DNA of 64,000 bases from Streptomyces mirabilis (GCF_018310535.1 NZ_CP074102.1:3906001-3970000), one strand, 5' to 3'. Shown: positions 53,166-61,375, counted from the first letter of the stretch. Numbers and translations are program-made. Notes: generated by a model not told the origin, from the sequence alone.

Positions 53166-53873
53166 ATGGGGCCGTCGATGCGACCAGAGCACGGCGGACG
53201 GCACGCACTCGCCATGAACCCGGTACGAACGAGGACAGTCTTGGGCCAGGTACGGCAACCCCGGCGTGTACAGGTGTACGACGGGGAATTGGGCGCGGCG
53301 GTCGCGCGGGCCCAGGACGGCGATGAGACGGCTTTCGCGTTCGCGTACCGGATCGTGCAGCCGGGCCTGCTCGGCTATCTGCGCGGCCTGGTCGGCGACG
53401 ACGCGGAGGACGTGGCCTCCGACGCCTGGCTGGAGATCGCCCGTGACCTCGGCCGTTTCAAGGGGGACGGGGCCGGGTTCCGCGGCTGGACCTCGACCAT
53501 CGCCCGGCACCGGGCGCTGGACCATCTGCGCCGCCAGCGCGTACGGCCCCGGGCAGGAGGGACCGAACAGGACGTACTGGACCTGCCCAGCCGGCACAGC
53601 ACCCATGAAGAGGCCCTGGAGTCCCTGTCCACCGAGCGGGCGCTGGAACTGGTCCGCGGGCTGCCGCGGGACCAGGCCGAGGCCGTGCTCCTGCGGGTCG
53701 TCGTCGGCCTGGACGGTCCCGCCGCCGCACGCGTCCTCGGCAAGCGCCCGGGAGCGGTGCGCACTGCCGCCCACCGGGGCCTGAAACGCCTCGCCCACCA
53801 GCTGGGCGTCGCCGGTGAATCGGACAAGGGTGTGACGAATGAGGCGTCCCCAACGCTGGGGGAGTCGAAATGA
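53166..53873 (+). CDS. ECF-type RNA polymerase sigma factor
   Basis: 235 aa (starts at 53214 or 53271 are possible). Region 2 is FAFAYRIVQPGLLGYLRGLVGDDAEDVASDAWLEIARDLGRF and FRGWTSTIARHRALDHLRRQ. Region 4 is ALELVRGLPRDQAEAVLLRVVVGLDGPAAARVLGKRPGAVRTAAHRGLKRL. Both are complete, without region 1 or 3. It directs RNA polymerase to a small regulon, normally under an anti-sigma factor. The downstream gene encodes a single-pass membrane protein and is the likely partner, though it lacks a recognisable zinc-anti-sigma motif. Confidence 0.88.
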   Translation: MGPSMRPEHGGRHALAMNPVRTRTVLGQVRQPRRVQVYDGELGAAVARAQDGDETAFAFAYRIVQPGLLGYLRGLVGDDAEDVASDAWLEIARDLGRFKGDGAGFRGWTSTIARHRALDHLRRQRVRPRAGGTEQDVLDLPSRHSTHEEALESLSTERALELVRGLPRDQAEAVLLRVVVGLDGPAAARVLGKRPGAVRTAAHRGLKRLAHQLGVAGESDKGVTNEASPTLGESK

Positions 53874-53960
53874 ACGACGCCGGCGACAGTGACCGACTGA
53901 CAGGCATCGGGCTCGGAACGCCGGACGAATCGAACCGGTCGAACAGGAACGGAAGCGGAC

Positions 53961-54725
53961 ATGGGTGAACGGCTGGGCGGCGACGGAGTTCCTGGCCGTC
54001 GACGTGTGCGCCCTGGCGGCGCCGCGTCCGACCCGTGGGAGGCGCGTGACGCCGCCACGCTGGAAACGGAGCTGGGCGCCGTCCTGCTCGGAGGCCAGCT
54101 CGACCCGGAGGCCGAGCGGCGGGCCGTGACCGCCTTCCGGGCCGCCCATGACGCAGGCGCGCACCGGGCGCGCACCCGGCGCCGGGACGACTGGCGGCTG
54201 CCCGCGGAGCGGCGTGCCGGGCGTCCTGTGAAAATGACGCTCGGCGTGGTGTTCGCCAGCCTCACGCTGGGTGGAGTCGCGGTCGCGGCCATCGGTTCAG
54301 TCGGCTCGTCCACGGACGGTGACGGTGCCGGGCGGGGGACCGCGCACCCGTCGGCGGTCGCCCCGGACCAGCCGGGCGGTGAGGCCTCGTCGATGTCCTC
54401 CGGCGTCCCCGGACCGACGGACGGCCCGGCCACCGCCCAGGACACCGAAGCCCACTGCCGCGCCTACGAGCAGGTCAAGGATCGCGGCAAAGCACTCGAC
54501 GCGCGGGCCTGGCAGCGGCTCGTCACGGCCGCCGGCGGGAAGGACAAGGTCGCCGCGTACTGCTCCGAGCAGCTGGCGCGGGCGACGGCCGCGCCGAGCA
54601 GGACCGCCGGCAACGGCAAGGCGGGGAGCGCCGGCGCCTCCAGCAACGGCACCTCCGGCGGCACGGGCAACGCGGCCGGAAACGGCCAGGCAAACGGCAA
54701 GAAGGGTGGCGGAAAGCACAAGTAG
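53961..54725 (+). CDS. Single-pass membrane protein behind the sigma factor (possible anti-sigma)
   Basis: 254 aa from ATG 53961 with GGAAGCGG upstream. The cytoplasmic N-terminal part (residues 1-90) has LETELGAVLLGGQLDPEAERRAVTAFRAAHDAGAHRARTRRRDDW. One transmembrane helix at about 92-112 (TLGVVFASLTLGGVAVAAIG) is followed by a Ser/Gly/Ala-rich outer part and a Cys-containing helix region (AHCRAYEQVKDRGKALD, VAAYCSEQLA). The layout is that of actinobacterial anti-sigma-like proteins paired with ECF genes; no HxxxCxxC. A short ATGA-overlapping frame at 53870-53968 could be the start of a longer, frameshifted version. Confidence 0.6.
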   Translation: MGERLGGDGVPGRRRVRPGGAASDPWEARDAATLETELGAVLLGGQLDPEAERRAVTAFRAAHDAGAHRARTRRRDDWRLPAERRAGRPVKMTLGVVFASLTLGGVAVAAIGSVGSSTDGDGAGRGTAHPSAVAPDQPGGEASSMSSGVPGPTDGPATAQDTEAHCRAYEQVKDRGKALDARAWQRLVTAAGGKDKVAAYCSEQLARATAAPSRTAGNGKAGSAGASSNGTSGGTGNAAGNGQANGKKGGGKHK

Positions 54726-54733
54726 CCCCCGCC

Positions 54734-54786
54734 GTGCCCAATCCGTGCCCGTAGGGGCGGACAACCACGGTTACCAGCGGTGCGAT
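54734..54786 (+). repeat. Island arm repeat, copy 2
   Basis: About 80% identical to 20951-21004 (shared GCGGACAACCACGGT and GGTGCGATC) and with the same distance to its partial tRNA copy. Confidence 0.65.
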
Positions 54787-54860
54787 CAGGTCTGCGCAAC
54801 GGCGTCGGCACAGCGTATACACGCTGGTCTGCCGCCTAGCAGCCGGCAAGCGCCGTCGCC

Positions 54861-54903
54861 TCCCAAGCTGAGAGTGCGAGTTCGATTCTCGTCACCCGCT
54901 CCA
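54861..54903 (+). other. Partial tRNA-Gly copy (att site), right end of island 3
   Basis: 43 bases, TCCCAAGCTG through CACCCGCTCCA, identical to the 3' part of tRNA-Gly(CCC). The flank GCGCCGTCGCC resembles those of the 21078 and 24317 copies. A terminator hairpin follows. Confidence 0.9.
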
Positions 54904-54908
54904 TGATG

Positions 54909-54935
54909 AAGCCCCAGGTCGGTGACCTGGGGTTT
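54909..54935 (+). terminator. Terminator copied with att copy 3
   Basis: A 12-bp stem with one G-T pair (54909-54920 with 54924-54935), 3-nt loop, followed by GTTTGTTGT. Confidence 0.75.
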
Positions 54936-55345
54936 GTTTGTTGTCCAGTTCAATTTCGATCGCGACACAGCCGCCGTCCGGCCGCACCGGGCCTCCCGCC
55001 TTCACCGGGGGCCCGGTGAGTCCGGGACCCAAGAGGGGAGTACGCCCAGGTCAGAGACTCGGTGGCTGTTGGTCATGCTTACGCGGTCCATCGGACTCGG
55101 ACGGGAGAAGAACCCTCGGCCGTGCGTTCCTTGACGGATGTGGCGAACGGGGCGGACTCGGCGCCGGACCAGTCCGACGGGGCGGCGGAAAAAGAGGTGC
55201 GGCCGACCAGGGAGTCCCTCGCGGGCCGGGCCATCGCCTCCGGTCTTCGGCTGTCCGAGGAATTGTGCTCATCAGTTCGGGTGACTATCTGCGGCGCCTT
55301 CGCCCCTCGTACGCATGCCGCGCATGAACTGAGCCCTGGAACACG
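54936..55345. other. Gene-poor left part of island 4
   Basis: About 410 bases. A possible frame at 55062-55349 is compositional and unrecognised. No integrase motif is seen. Confidence 0.4.
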
Positions 55346-55390
55346 GTGAGGGCAGGCAGCCGGTCATCGGGACCGGCTGCCTGCCCTCAC
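55346..55390. terminator. Perfect 20-bp hairpin upstream of the TNT gene
   Basis: Arms 55346-55365 and 55371-55390 are fully complementary with a 5-nt loop; no T run on either side. It ends 38 bases before the TNT start. It could insulate the toxin gene from read-through or act in its leader. Confidence 0.6.
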
Positions 55391-55428
55391 ACGGCGCCCG
55401 GCTGGCGCCGGAAGAGAAGGGACACCGG

Positions 55429-56115
55429 ATGCGCGTACTGCGCGCCTTCGCGGGGAGCGCCCTCGCATCGCTCCTCCTGCTGATCGGCATCTCACCGGCA
55501 ACGGCCCAAGCCGGTCATCCCCGTGCGGGGAACGCCGCATACTGCCCGACCACGCACCACAACCGCGGGTCCAACACCGCACCGCAAACGGCATACCAGC
55601 GCTACTACCTCGACGATTGGCGGCTGGGACCGAGATACCTCCCCCAGAGGGGCGCCCTCGGCAGCATGCTGCGGGGCTATCACCGTACGGACCACACCTC
55701 CGCGTACTGGTTCCTCGGGTGCTACTGGCAGACGGATCCCCAGACGGGGAAGTCGGGCTGGTGGTATCCCGACCACAACGGCTTCATGCTGAGGAACGGC
55801 AAGCCGGTCGAGCATTCCGTGACGCTCCGCCAGGGCCAGTTGGTCGACCTCTTCGGCAGCGGTTTCGGCAACTTCCTCGCCCCCGCGGGCACGCCGTACG
55901 CCAAGCGCGCGATTCCGCCGAGCAATCTCGACACCTACGTCAAGGACTATCCGTACAGCTACCACCTCTACCGGGTCCTCAAGCCGTTCACCGTCGAGGC
56001 CGGCCCGATCAGGCCCTGGTTCGGCCAGCCCGGCCTGGGTCTCCAGTACCTGACGAAACCGTCGGTCACGGACCTCGTCACGACGAAGTACCTGGACGCG
56101 TTGCCGGTAGCCTGA
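55429..56115 (+). CDS. Secreted TNT-domain toxin (NAD+ glycohydrolase family)
   Basis: 228 aa. A signal peptide (1-27, ending ATAQA) is followed by a Cys-containing N-terminal region. A complete TNT domain spans about 112-227: WYPDHNGFMLRNGKPVEHSVTLRQGQLVDLFGSGFGNFLAP, GTPYAKRAIPP, YHLYRVLKPFTVEAGPIRPWFGQPGLGLQYL. TNT (from the tuberculosis necrotizing toxin CpnT) hydrolyses NAD+. The conserved Gln that is essential in CpnT corresponds to Gln206 in GLGLQY. Two Cys (39, 98) may form a disulfide. It is a stand-alone secreted effector without a delivery domain such as WXG or LXG. A small gene 73 bases downstream is the likely immunity gene. Confidence 0.82.
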   Translation: MRVLRAFAGSALASLLLLIGISPATAQAGHPRAGNAAYCPTTHHNRGSNTAPQTAYQRYYLDDWRLGPRYLPQRGALGSMLRGYHRTDHTSAYWFLGCYWQTDPQTGKSGWWYPDHNGFMLRNGKPVEHSVTLRQGQLVDLFGSGFGNFLAPAGTPYAKRAIPPSNLDTYVKDYPYSYHLYRVLKPFTVEAGPIRPWFGQPGLGLQYLTKPSVTDLVTTKYLDALPVA

Positions 56116-56188
56116 CCTCACAACGCCCGGGGTGGCCTCGGATTCACACGTCAGGGGCCACCTTGAACCGGGCGACGGGACGAACCTG

Positions 56189-56542
56189 ATGGACAGCGCG
56201 GAACTCGTCGAAAGGCTTCGCGAGGCGGACGTGCCCGAGGCGTTCTACGAGATCGCCGGTGTGCACGACGTGCCCGTCCAACCTGACGCCTACTACTTCC
56301 TGCGCCGTGCGGCGGATGCCTGGACCGTCGGCTTGCGTCAACGCTCCCAGGACAGTGTCGTGCGGCGCTTCGGCACCGAAGCCGAAGCCTGCGAGTACCT
56401 CTACGACACGCTCACGCGGGTGCCCCCTCCCCCTTCAGGGCCCGCGGAGCCCCTGGACAAGCTCCTCGCGAACGCCGAGGAGATCCAGCGACAGGCATGG
56501 GAAGACTTCGACGGTCGCCGTGGGGCGGCTGACGACGGTTGA
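56189..56542 (+). CDS. Probable TNT immunity protein
   Basis: 117 aa from ATG 56189. It opens MDSAELVERLREADVPEAFYEIAGVHDVPVQPDAYYFLRRAADAWTVGLRQRSQDSVVRRFGTEAEACEYLYDTL, then a charged tail. No signal peptide, so cytoplasmic, as needed to neutralise a self-made NADase. The pattern (helix with V..LRE..V...FYEI.G, then P..YYFLRR..D.W.VG..ER, FGTEAEACEYL) is what I associate with small proteins that follow secreted toxins in actinobacteria. Position is the main argument. It lies 27 bases before the last partial tRNA copy. Confidence 0.6.
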   Translation: MDSAELVERLREADVPEAFYEIAGVHDVPVQPDAYYFLRRAADAWTVGLRQRSQDSVVRRFGTEAEACEYLYDTLTRVPPPPSGPAEPLDKLLANAEEIQRQAWEDFDGRRGAADDG

Positions 56543-56568
56543 CCACAGGGCATCCATCGCGCACTGGG

Positions 56569-56612
56569 CTTCCCAGGCCGAGAGCGCGAGTTCGGTTCTC
56601 GTCACCCGCTCC
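56569..56612 (+). other. Degenerate partial tRNA-Gly copy, right end of island 4
   Basis: CTTCCCAGGCCGAGAGCGCG and the bases after it differ from the intact tRNA at five positions, but stem pairing is largely kept. It is followed by a tRNA-type terminator. This is the outermost and apparently oldest copy. Confidence 0.8.
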
Positions 56613-56624
56613 TCCTCTTCTTGC

Positions 56625-56649
56625 AGCCCCAGGCCAGTCGCCTGGGGCT
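56625..56649 (+). terminator. Terminator copied with att copy 4
   Basis: Perfect 10-bp stem AGCCCCAGGC/GCCTGGGGCT with 5-nt loop, then TTTGC. Confidence 0.75.
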
Positions 56650-56772
56650 TTTGCATGGCCGGGCCACTTTCGGATAGCCAGGTCTCGTTATGAGAGTTCA
56701 CTTGCATAAAGAGAGCCGACCTCCTAGATTCATGAGAGTCAGCTCTCACCACGCGATGGCAAGGACCTCACC

Positions 56773-57600
56773 ATGACCACCCCCACCTCCACCCCCGTCT
56801 CCCGCACCGTCGACCTGTCCGGCGGACTGTCCGTCACCATCCAGGAGTACGGCGAGAACACCGAGGGCACCGGCGTGCTGATGCTGCACGGCGGTGCCGG
56901 CCCGCGCACGGTGGCCGGGATCTCCTCCGCACTGTCCGAGCACGTGTACGTCGTCACGCCGACCCACCCCGGCTTCGACGGCACTCCCCGCCCGGAGCGG
57001 TTCGACACCGTCGCCGACCTGGCCGTCGCGTACCTGGATCTGCTCGACACCCTGGACCTGAAGGGCGTCATGGTGGTCGGCAACTCCATCGGCGGCTGGA
57101 TCGCCGCCGAGATGGCCCTGCGCGACAACCACGGCCGGATCGGCGCGCTGACCCTGCTGAACGCGGTGGGCATCCACGCCCACATGAAGGAGAACCGGGT
57201 CGTCGACCCGCGCACCCTGGCCCCGGCCGACGTGAGCCAACTGTCCTTCGCCAACGCGCAGTTCCGCCCCGACTTCGCCTCGTTCAGCGATGCGCAGCGG
57301 GCCGCGGCCGCCGCCAACCAGAAGACCCTCGCCGTGTACGGGGGCGAGGGGTTCACGTACGACCCGAAGCTGCGCGGCCGACTGCACCGGGTGACCGTGC
57401 CGGTGCTGGTCGTCTGGGGCGAGGAGGACGGCATAGCGCCCCTGAAGTACGGGCGCGGCTACGCCGACTCGTTCCCCGACGGCCACTTCGCCCCGATCCC
57501 CGATGCCGGGCACTTCCCGCAGATCGAGCAGATGGGACGCACTCTCGGAGCAATCGGGGACTTCGTCAGCACGATCGTCAAGCCCGACGCGTCGGCCTGA
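56773..57600 (+). CDS. Alpha/beta hydrolase
   Basis: 275 aa. Oxyanion block LMLHGGAGPRTV, nucleophile elbow VVVGNSIGGWIAAEMAL (Ser in GNSIGG), acid WGEEDGIAPLKYGR, catalytic His in IPDAGHFPQIEQ. Cytoplasmic. The upstream region (56689-56760) holds repeated ATGAGAGT (56690-56697 and 56731-56738) around an AT-rich segment, suggesting a promoter with an operator. A MerR remnant lies just after it on the opposite strand. Confidence 0.88.
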   Translation: MTTPTSTPVSRTVDLSGGLSVTIQEYGENTEGTGVLMLHGGAGPRTVAGISSALSEHVYVVTPTHPGFDGTPRPERFDTVADLAVAYLDLLDTLDLKGVMVVGNSIGGWIAAEMALRDNHGRIGALTLLNAVGIHAHMKENRVVDPRTLAPADVSQLSFANAQFRPDFASFSDAQRAAAAANQKTLAVYGGEGFTYDPKLRGRLHRVTVPVLVVWGEEDGIAPLKYGRGYADSFPDGHFAPIPDAGHFPQIEQMGRTLGAIGDFVSTIVKPDASA

Positions 57601-57636
57601 CCGCGTCGTACCCCTGCCCGTTCCGTTCCGCCCCGC

Positions 57637-57705
57637 TCGCCGTGATGCAACGTACGCACGGTCACCCCGGCGAGCGAGGAGACCTGACCCGCGGAGCAGC
57701 CCACG
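57637..57705 (-). pseudogene. MerR-type HTH fragment
   Basis: On the minus strand: SAGQVSSLAGVTVRTLHH, the N-terminal helix-turn-helix of a MerR regulator (usual form VGQVA..AGVTVRTLHHYD). After HH the frame turns into unrelated residues. Only about 20 codons remain. Confidence 0.55.
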
Positions 57706-57755
57706 CATCTGCCCTTTCGTCCGACCTCAGCCTCAAGCCTGACGTAAGGGGAGGG

Positions 57756-59168
57756 TCAACCGGCTCGCGTCCGAGGGGTGCGCGTGGTGCCGGATCCCGT
57801 TTGCCGGGGGAGGAGCGCCGCCGCGGCCAGGCCGCCGAGGCCGAAGACCGCCAGGGTGATCATCGCGGCGGCGTAGGCGCCCTTGGTGAGGCCGGCGACG
57901 AGGATGGTGCCGGCGATGGCCGTGCCGAAGGACGAGCCGAGATTCGACACGCTTCGGGACAGGCCCGAGATCTCTCCCTGCTGTTCTTCGGGGAAACTCG
58001 ACTGTACGACGTTGACGGACGGGGTCAGCATGACGCCCAGTCCGAGTCCGATGAGGAGGAGACCGGGGACGAAGGCCCAGGCGGTGGAGAAACTCCCGGC
58101 CAGGGCGACCAGCGCGACCACGCCGACGACGGAGACGGCGAAACCGGTCATGACGAGGGTGCGTTGAGAGTGCCGGCCGGCCAGGCGCTCGGCGGACAGG
58201 GACGTGACCAGCAGGCCCAGTGTGGCCGCCGTGAAAATGACTCCGGTCTGGATGGCGTCGTAGCCGCGTACCACTTGCAGATAGGCCGCCACCGTGAACG
58301 ACGTCCCCATGAGCAGCAGCCACTGGATGTTCTGGGTGACGAGTCCGAGGTTGGAGGTGCGGTTGTGGAAGAGGCGGAGGGACAGCAGCGGTTCCCGGCC
58401 GGATGCTTCCCTGGCGCGCACCGAGTGGAAGAACCACCAGAGCACGAGTGCGCCCAGGACCAGCAGGGCGACCATGAGCCAGATGTTGTTGTCCGCGGCC
58501 AGGATGCCCATGACGACGAGGACGAGGCCGACGGCTGAGAGCACCGCCCCGACGATGTCGAAGGAACGGGTGGGATCCGGGGGCAGCGGGTCCTCGATGC
58601 GACGGCTGAGCACGACGATCACCGCGATCACCAGGGCCTGGAACACGAAGGCCGCGCGCCAGCTGATCGCGGTGGTGATGAGTCCGCCGATCAGTGGCCC
58701 CGCGGCGGCCCCGACACCGCCCAGCGCCATGACTACGCCGAACGCGCGGGCGCGCGAGGTGACGTCCGGGTAGAGGAGGGTCGTGAGGATGTAGACGGGC
58801 GGGATGAGCAGCGCGGTGCCGATGCCTTCGAGGATCGAGTTGCCGAGAATCAGAACGCCGAGTGCCGGGGCGGCCGCGCTCAGCAGGGCACCGATCGCGT
58901 AGACGACGAGGCCGGTCAGGAAACAGCGCTTGCGGCCGTAGCGGTCGGTCAGCTTGCCGCCGGGGATCATCAGCGCCGCCATCACCAACAGGAAGATCGT
59001 GATCGCCACCTGGACGCCTTGGACGGTGGTGTCCAGGTCCTCGCTGATGTCGTTGATCATCACGTTCATGTTGGAGCCGGCGAAGCTGCAGATGAACTGG
59101 GCGAGGGCGAGGGCGGCAAGCACATGTCTGTGTCCTGTCGGCTGTGCGGGCCCGGTCGTCTCAACCAC
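57756..59168 (-). CDS. MFS drug-efflux transporter (DHA2/EmrB type)
   Basis: 470 aa. GTG 59168 overlaps the GH15 stop by 8 bases, so the two are coupled. Fourteen likely helices. MFS motif A GGKLTDRYGRKRCFLTG after helix 2, DHA-type AFGVVMALGGVGAAAGPLIGGLI (motif C-like, helix 5). Proton-driven export of small hydrophobic compounds is expected. A pairing with a GH15 enzyme is unusual; transport of a sugar-linked product cannot be excluded. Confidence 0.85.
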   Translation of the reverse strand: MVETTGPAQPTGHRHVLAALALAQFICSFAGSNMNVMINDISEDLDTTVQGVQVAITIFLLVMAALMIPGGKLTDRYGRKRCFLTGLVVYAIGALLSAAAPALGVLILGNSILEGIGTALLIPPVYILTTLLYPDVTSRARAFGVVMALGGVGAAAGPLIGGLITTAISWRAAFVFQALVIAVIVVLSRRIEDPLPPDPTRSFDIVGAVLSAVGLVLVVMGILAADNNIWLMVALLVLGALVLWWFFHSVRAREASGREPLLSLRLFHNRTSNLGLVTQNIQWLLLMGTSFTVAAYLQVVRGYDAIQTGVIFTAATLGLLVTSLSAERLAGRHSQRTLVMTGFAVSVVGVVALVALAGSFSTAWAFVPGLLLIGLGLGVMLTPSVNVVQSSFPEEQQGEISGLSRSVSNLGSSFGTAIAGTILVAGLTKGAYAAAMITLAVFGLGGLAAAALLPRQTGSGTTRTPRTRAG

Positions 59169-61080
59169 CTGTACCGCCCCCGCCCGCGTCCTCGTCGGGC
59201 GCCGTGAGGCCATGGGTCGCCGGATGCCCGTGGTCGCCGTATCGCGGTCCGGTCTCCGCCTTCTCCAGCTCTTCGTCGAGCGCCATGGCCGCGGTGACCA
59301 GGGCGAGGTGGGTGAATGCCTGGGGGAAGTTCCCGAGTTGCTCGCCCGAGGGGCCGATCTCCTCGGCGAAGAGGCCGACGTGGTTGGCGTAGGTGAGCAT
59401 CTTGTCGAAGGCGTGGCGGGCCTGGAGGAGCCTGCCGCTGCGGGCGAGCGCCTCCACATAGAAGAAGCTGCACAGGTTGAAGGTGCCCTCCGAGCCGCGC
59501 AGGCCGTCGGGGGATGCCTTCGGGTCGTACCGGTAGACGAGGCTGTCACTCACGAGTTCCTCGTCCATGGCGTCCAGGGTGCTGATCCAGTCCGGATCGT
59601 GGGGCGAGACGAAGCCGACCTTCGGCATGAGCAGGAGTGAGGCGTCCAGGACATCGGTGTCGTAGTGCTGCACGAATGCCCCCCGCTTGTCGTGCCAGCC
59701 GCGTTCGACGATCTGGCGGAAGACCGTGTCCCGCGCACCTGTCCAGCGAGCGACGTCGGCCGGGCGGGAGAAGTCGGTGGCCGCGCGGACGCCGCGGTCG
59801 AACGCCACCCATGTCATCAGCCGGCTGTAGGTGAAGTTCTGACGGCCGCCACGGGTCTCCCAAATGCCTTCGTCCGGCTGGTCCCAGTTGTCGGCGAGCC
59901 AGTCCAGGACGTCGCTCAGCGCCTTCCATCCGCGGATCGCACCGATGTCACCGCCCACGATCAGTGCGTCCAAGGCCTCACCGTAGATGTCGAGTTGCAA
60001 CTGGTCGGCCGCCGCGTTGCCCGCCCGCACCGGACGGGACCCCTGGTAGCCCTCCAGGTGGTCGAGGGCCTCTTCGGTCAGGTGGGGGTCTCCGTCGACG
60101 CGGTACATGATCTGCAGGGGGTCCGCCGAGGTGCCGCCTCCGGACTCGATGCGCTCGCGCAGCCAGCGGCGGAAGGCGTGCGCCTCCTCCTGGAAGCCCA
60201 GGTCCATCAACGCCCTGACGGACAGCGCCGCGTCACGGATCCACGTGTAGCGGTAGTCCCAGTTGCGCTCACCGCCGATCTGCTCGGGCAGTCCCATGGT
60301 GGCAGCGGCGATGGGTGCCCCGGTGGGGGCGTACGTGAGCAGCTTGAGCGTGATCGCCGAGCGGTTCACGATGTCCTGCCAGCGGCCTCGGTAGGCGCAG
60401 GAACGCAGCCACGACAGCCAGAAGGCGCGGCACGTCTCGAATGCGTCGGCGACTGCTTCCAGGGAGGGGCGCTGCGGGGCGGGATCGCCGCTTGCCGTGC
60501 TGGTCAGCACCACCGCGGCCGTCTGGCCGGCGGACAGGGTGAAGCGGGCGGTGATGTCGTCGCCGTCCGCGCGGAGCGCGACGCCGGTGGTGGACTGCAG
60601 ATGAAGGTCCCTCCCCGGGCCGTGGAACAGCGCAGAGTGATCGTCGTTCTGCGAGAGCGTGTGCGAGGCACGGCCGTAGTCGAAACGCGGGCGACAGGTG
60701 AGGGCGAAGGGCAGGCTGCCCCGGACGACCCGTGCGACCCTCACCAGACAGTGCGCGTCCGTCGGCTCCGAGGAGTCGACGGGCACCATGAAGTCGGCCA
60801 CTTCACCGACTCCGCCGGGTGCCATGAACCGGGTGACCAGGATCGCTGTGTCGGAAAGGTACAGCTGGCGGACCGTCATGCCGTCGCCGTCCGGGTCCGG
60901 GGACTGCGCGGCGAGACGGCAATGCCCTCCGCGTTCGCTGTCCAGGAGTGAGGCGAAGAGGCTGGGCGAGTCGAAGCGGGGTGTGCACCACCAGTCGATG
61001 GTTCCGCCGGACGACACCAGGGCGACGGTCTGGAGATCGCCGACCATGCCGTGTTCCGCGATGGGCGGGTACCGGTTCAC
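59161..61080 (-). CDS. GH15 glucoamylase-like glycoside hydrolase
   Basis: 639 aa from GTG 61080, preceded by GGGAGG. The N-terminal beta domain opens with YPPIAEHGMVGDLQTVALVSSGGTIDWWCTPRFDSPSLFASLLD, followed by an (alpha/alpha)6 barrel with GGERNWDYRYTWIRDAAL, WKALSDVLDWLADNW, DEGIWETRGG and EEIGPSGEQLGNFPQAFTHLALV. The last block carries a conserved Glu typical of the catalytic base. This bacterial GH15 group includes trehalases and glucoamylases acting on alpha-glucosides. No signal peptide, so it is intracellular. It is divergent from ppk2. Confidence 0.9.
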   Translation of the reverse strand: MNRYPPIAEHGMVGDLQTVALVSSGGTIDWWCTPRFDSPSLFASLLDSERGGHCRLAAQSPDPDGDGMTVRQLYLSDTAILVTRFMAPGGVGEVADFMVPVDSSEPTDAHCLVRVARVVRGSLPFALTCRPRFDYGRASHTLSQNDDHSALFHGPGRDLHLQSTTGVALRADGDDITARFTLSAGQTAAVVLTSTASGDPAPQRPSLEAVADAFETCRAFWLSWLRSCAYRGRWQDIVNRSAITLKLLTYAPTGAPIAAATMGLPEQIGGERNWDYRYTWIRDAALSVRALMDLGFQEEAHAFRRWLRERIESGGGTSADPLQIMYRVDGDPHLTEEALDHLEGYQGSRPVRAGNAAADQLQLDIYGEALDALIVGGDIGAIRGWKALSDVLDWLADNWDQPDEGIWETRGGRQNFTYSRLMTWVAFDRGVRAATDFSRPADVARWTGARDTVFRQIVERGWHDKRGAFVQHYDTDVLDASLLLMPKVGFVSPHDPDWISTLDAMDEELVSDSLVYRYDPKASPDGLRGSEGTFNLCSFFYVEALARSGRLLQARHAFDKMLTYANHVGLFAEEIGPSGEQLGNFPQAFTHLALVTAAMALDEELEKAETGPRYGDHGHPATHGLTAPDEDAGGGGTGG

Positions 61081-61270
61081 AAGACCTCCCTGCTCGGTCC
61101 GACGCACTCCCGCAACTCGGGCAGGCACACGTCAGCGACCCGTCCACGCCAAGCGTTCGGCAGTGCTGTGGCCTTCGCCTCACCCGCGGCGGGTGAACCC
61201 GGAACCGGGCGCACGAGGTGTACTCGGCCTCAGGGGGCGATCTTGTCCGGGCGAGCAGACAATGAGCGCG

Positions 61271-61316
61271 AGGGAATCCGGAACTTGGTGCCCGCCAGGG
61301 AATCCGGAACATGGTG
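61271..61316. repeat. 20-bp direct repeats before the PPK2 gene
   Basis: AGGGAATCCGGAACTTGGTG (61271-61290) and AGGGAATCCGGAACATGGTG (61297-61316): 19 of 20 match, 26-base period. They lie 60-105 bases before the PPK2 start in the divergent GH15/PPK2 gap; a possible activator site. Confidence 0.55.
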
Positions 61317-61375
61317 GCGCGGCTGAGGGCCGCCTGCCCCTCGGTCGAACGCCGGTCCCGGAAAAGGACTGATAG

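Noticed and set aside
53870..53968. Short ATGA-overlapping frame after the sigma factor as a separate gene
   Set aside because: About 30 codons, Asn/Gly/Ser-rich, no homology seen. It is noted only as a possible frameshifted start of the next gene.
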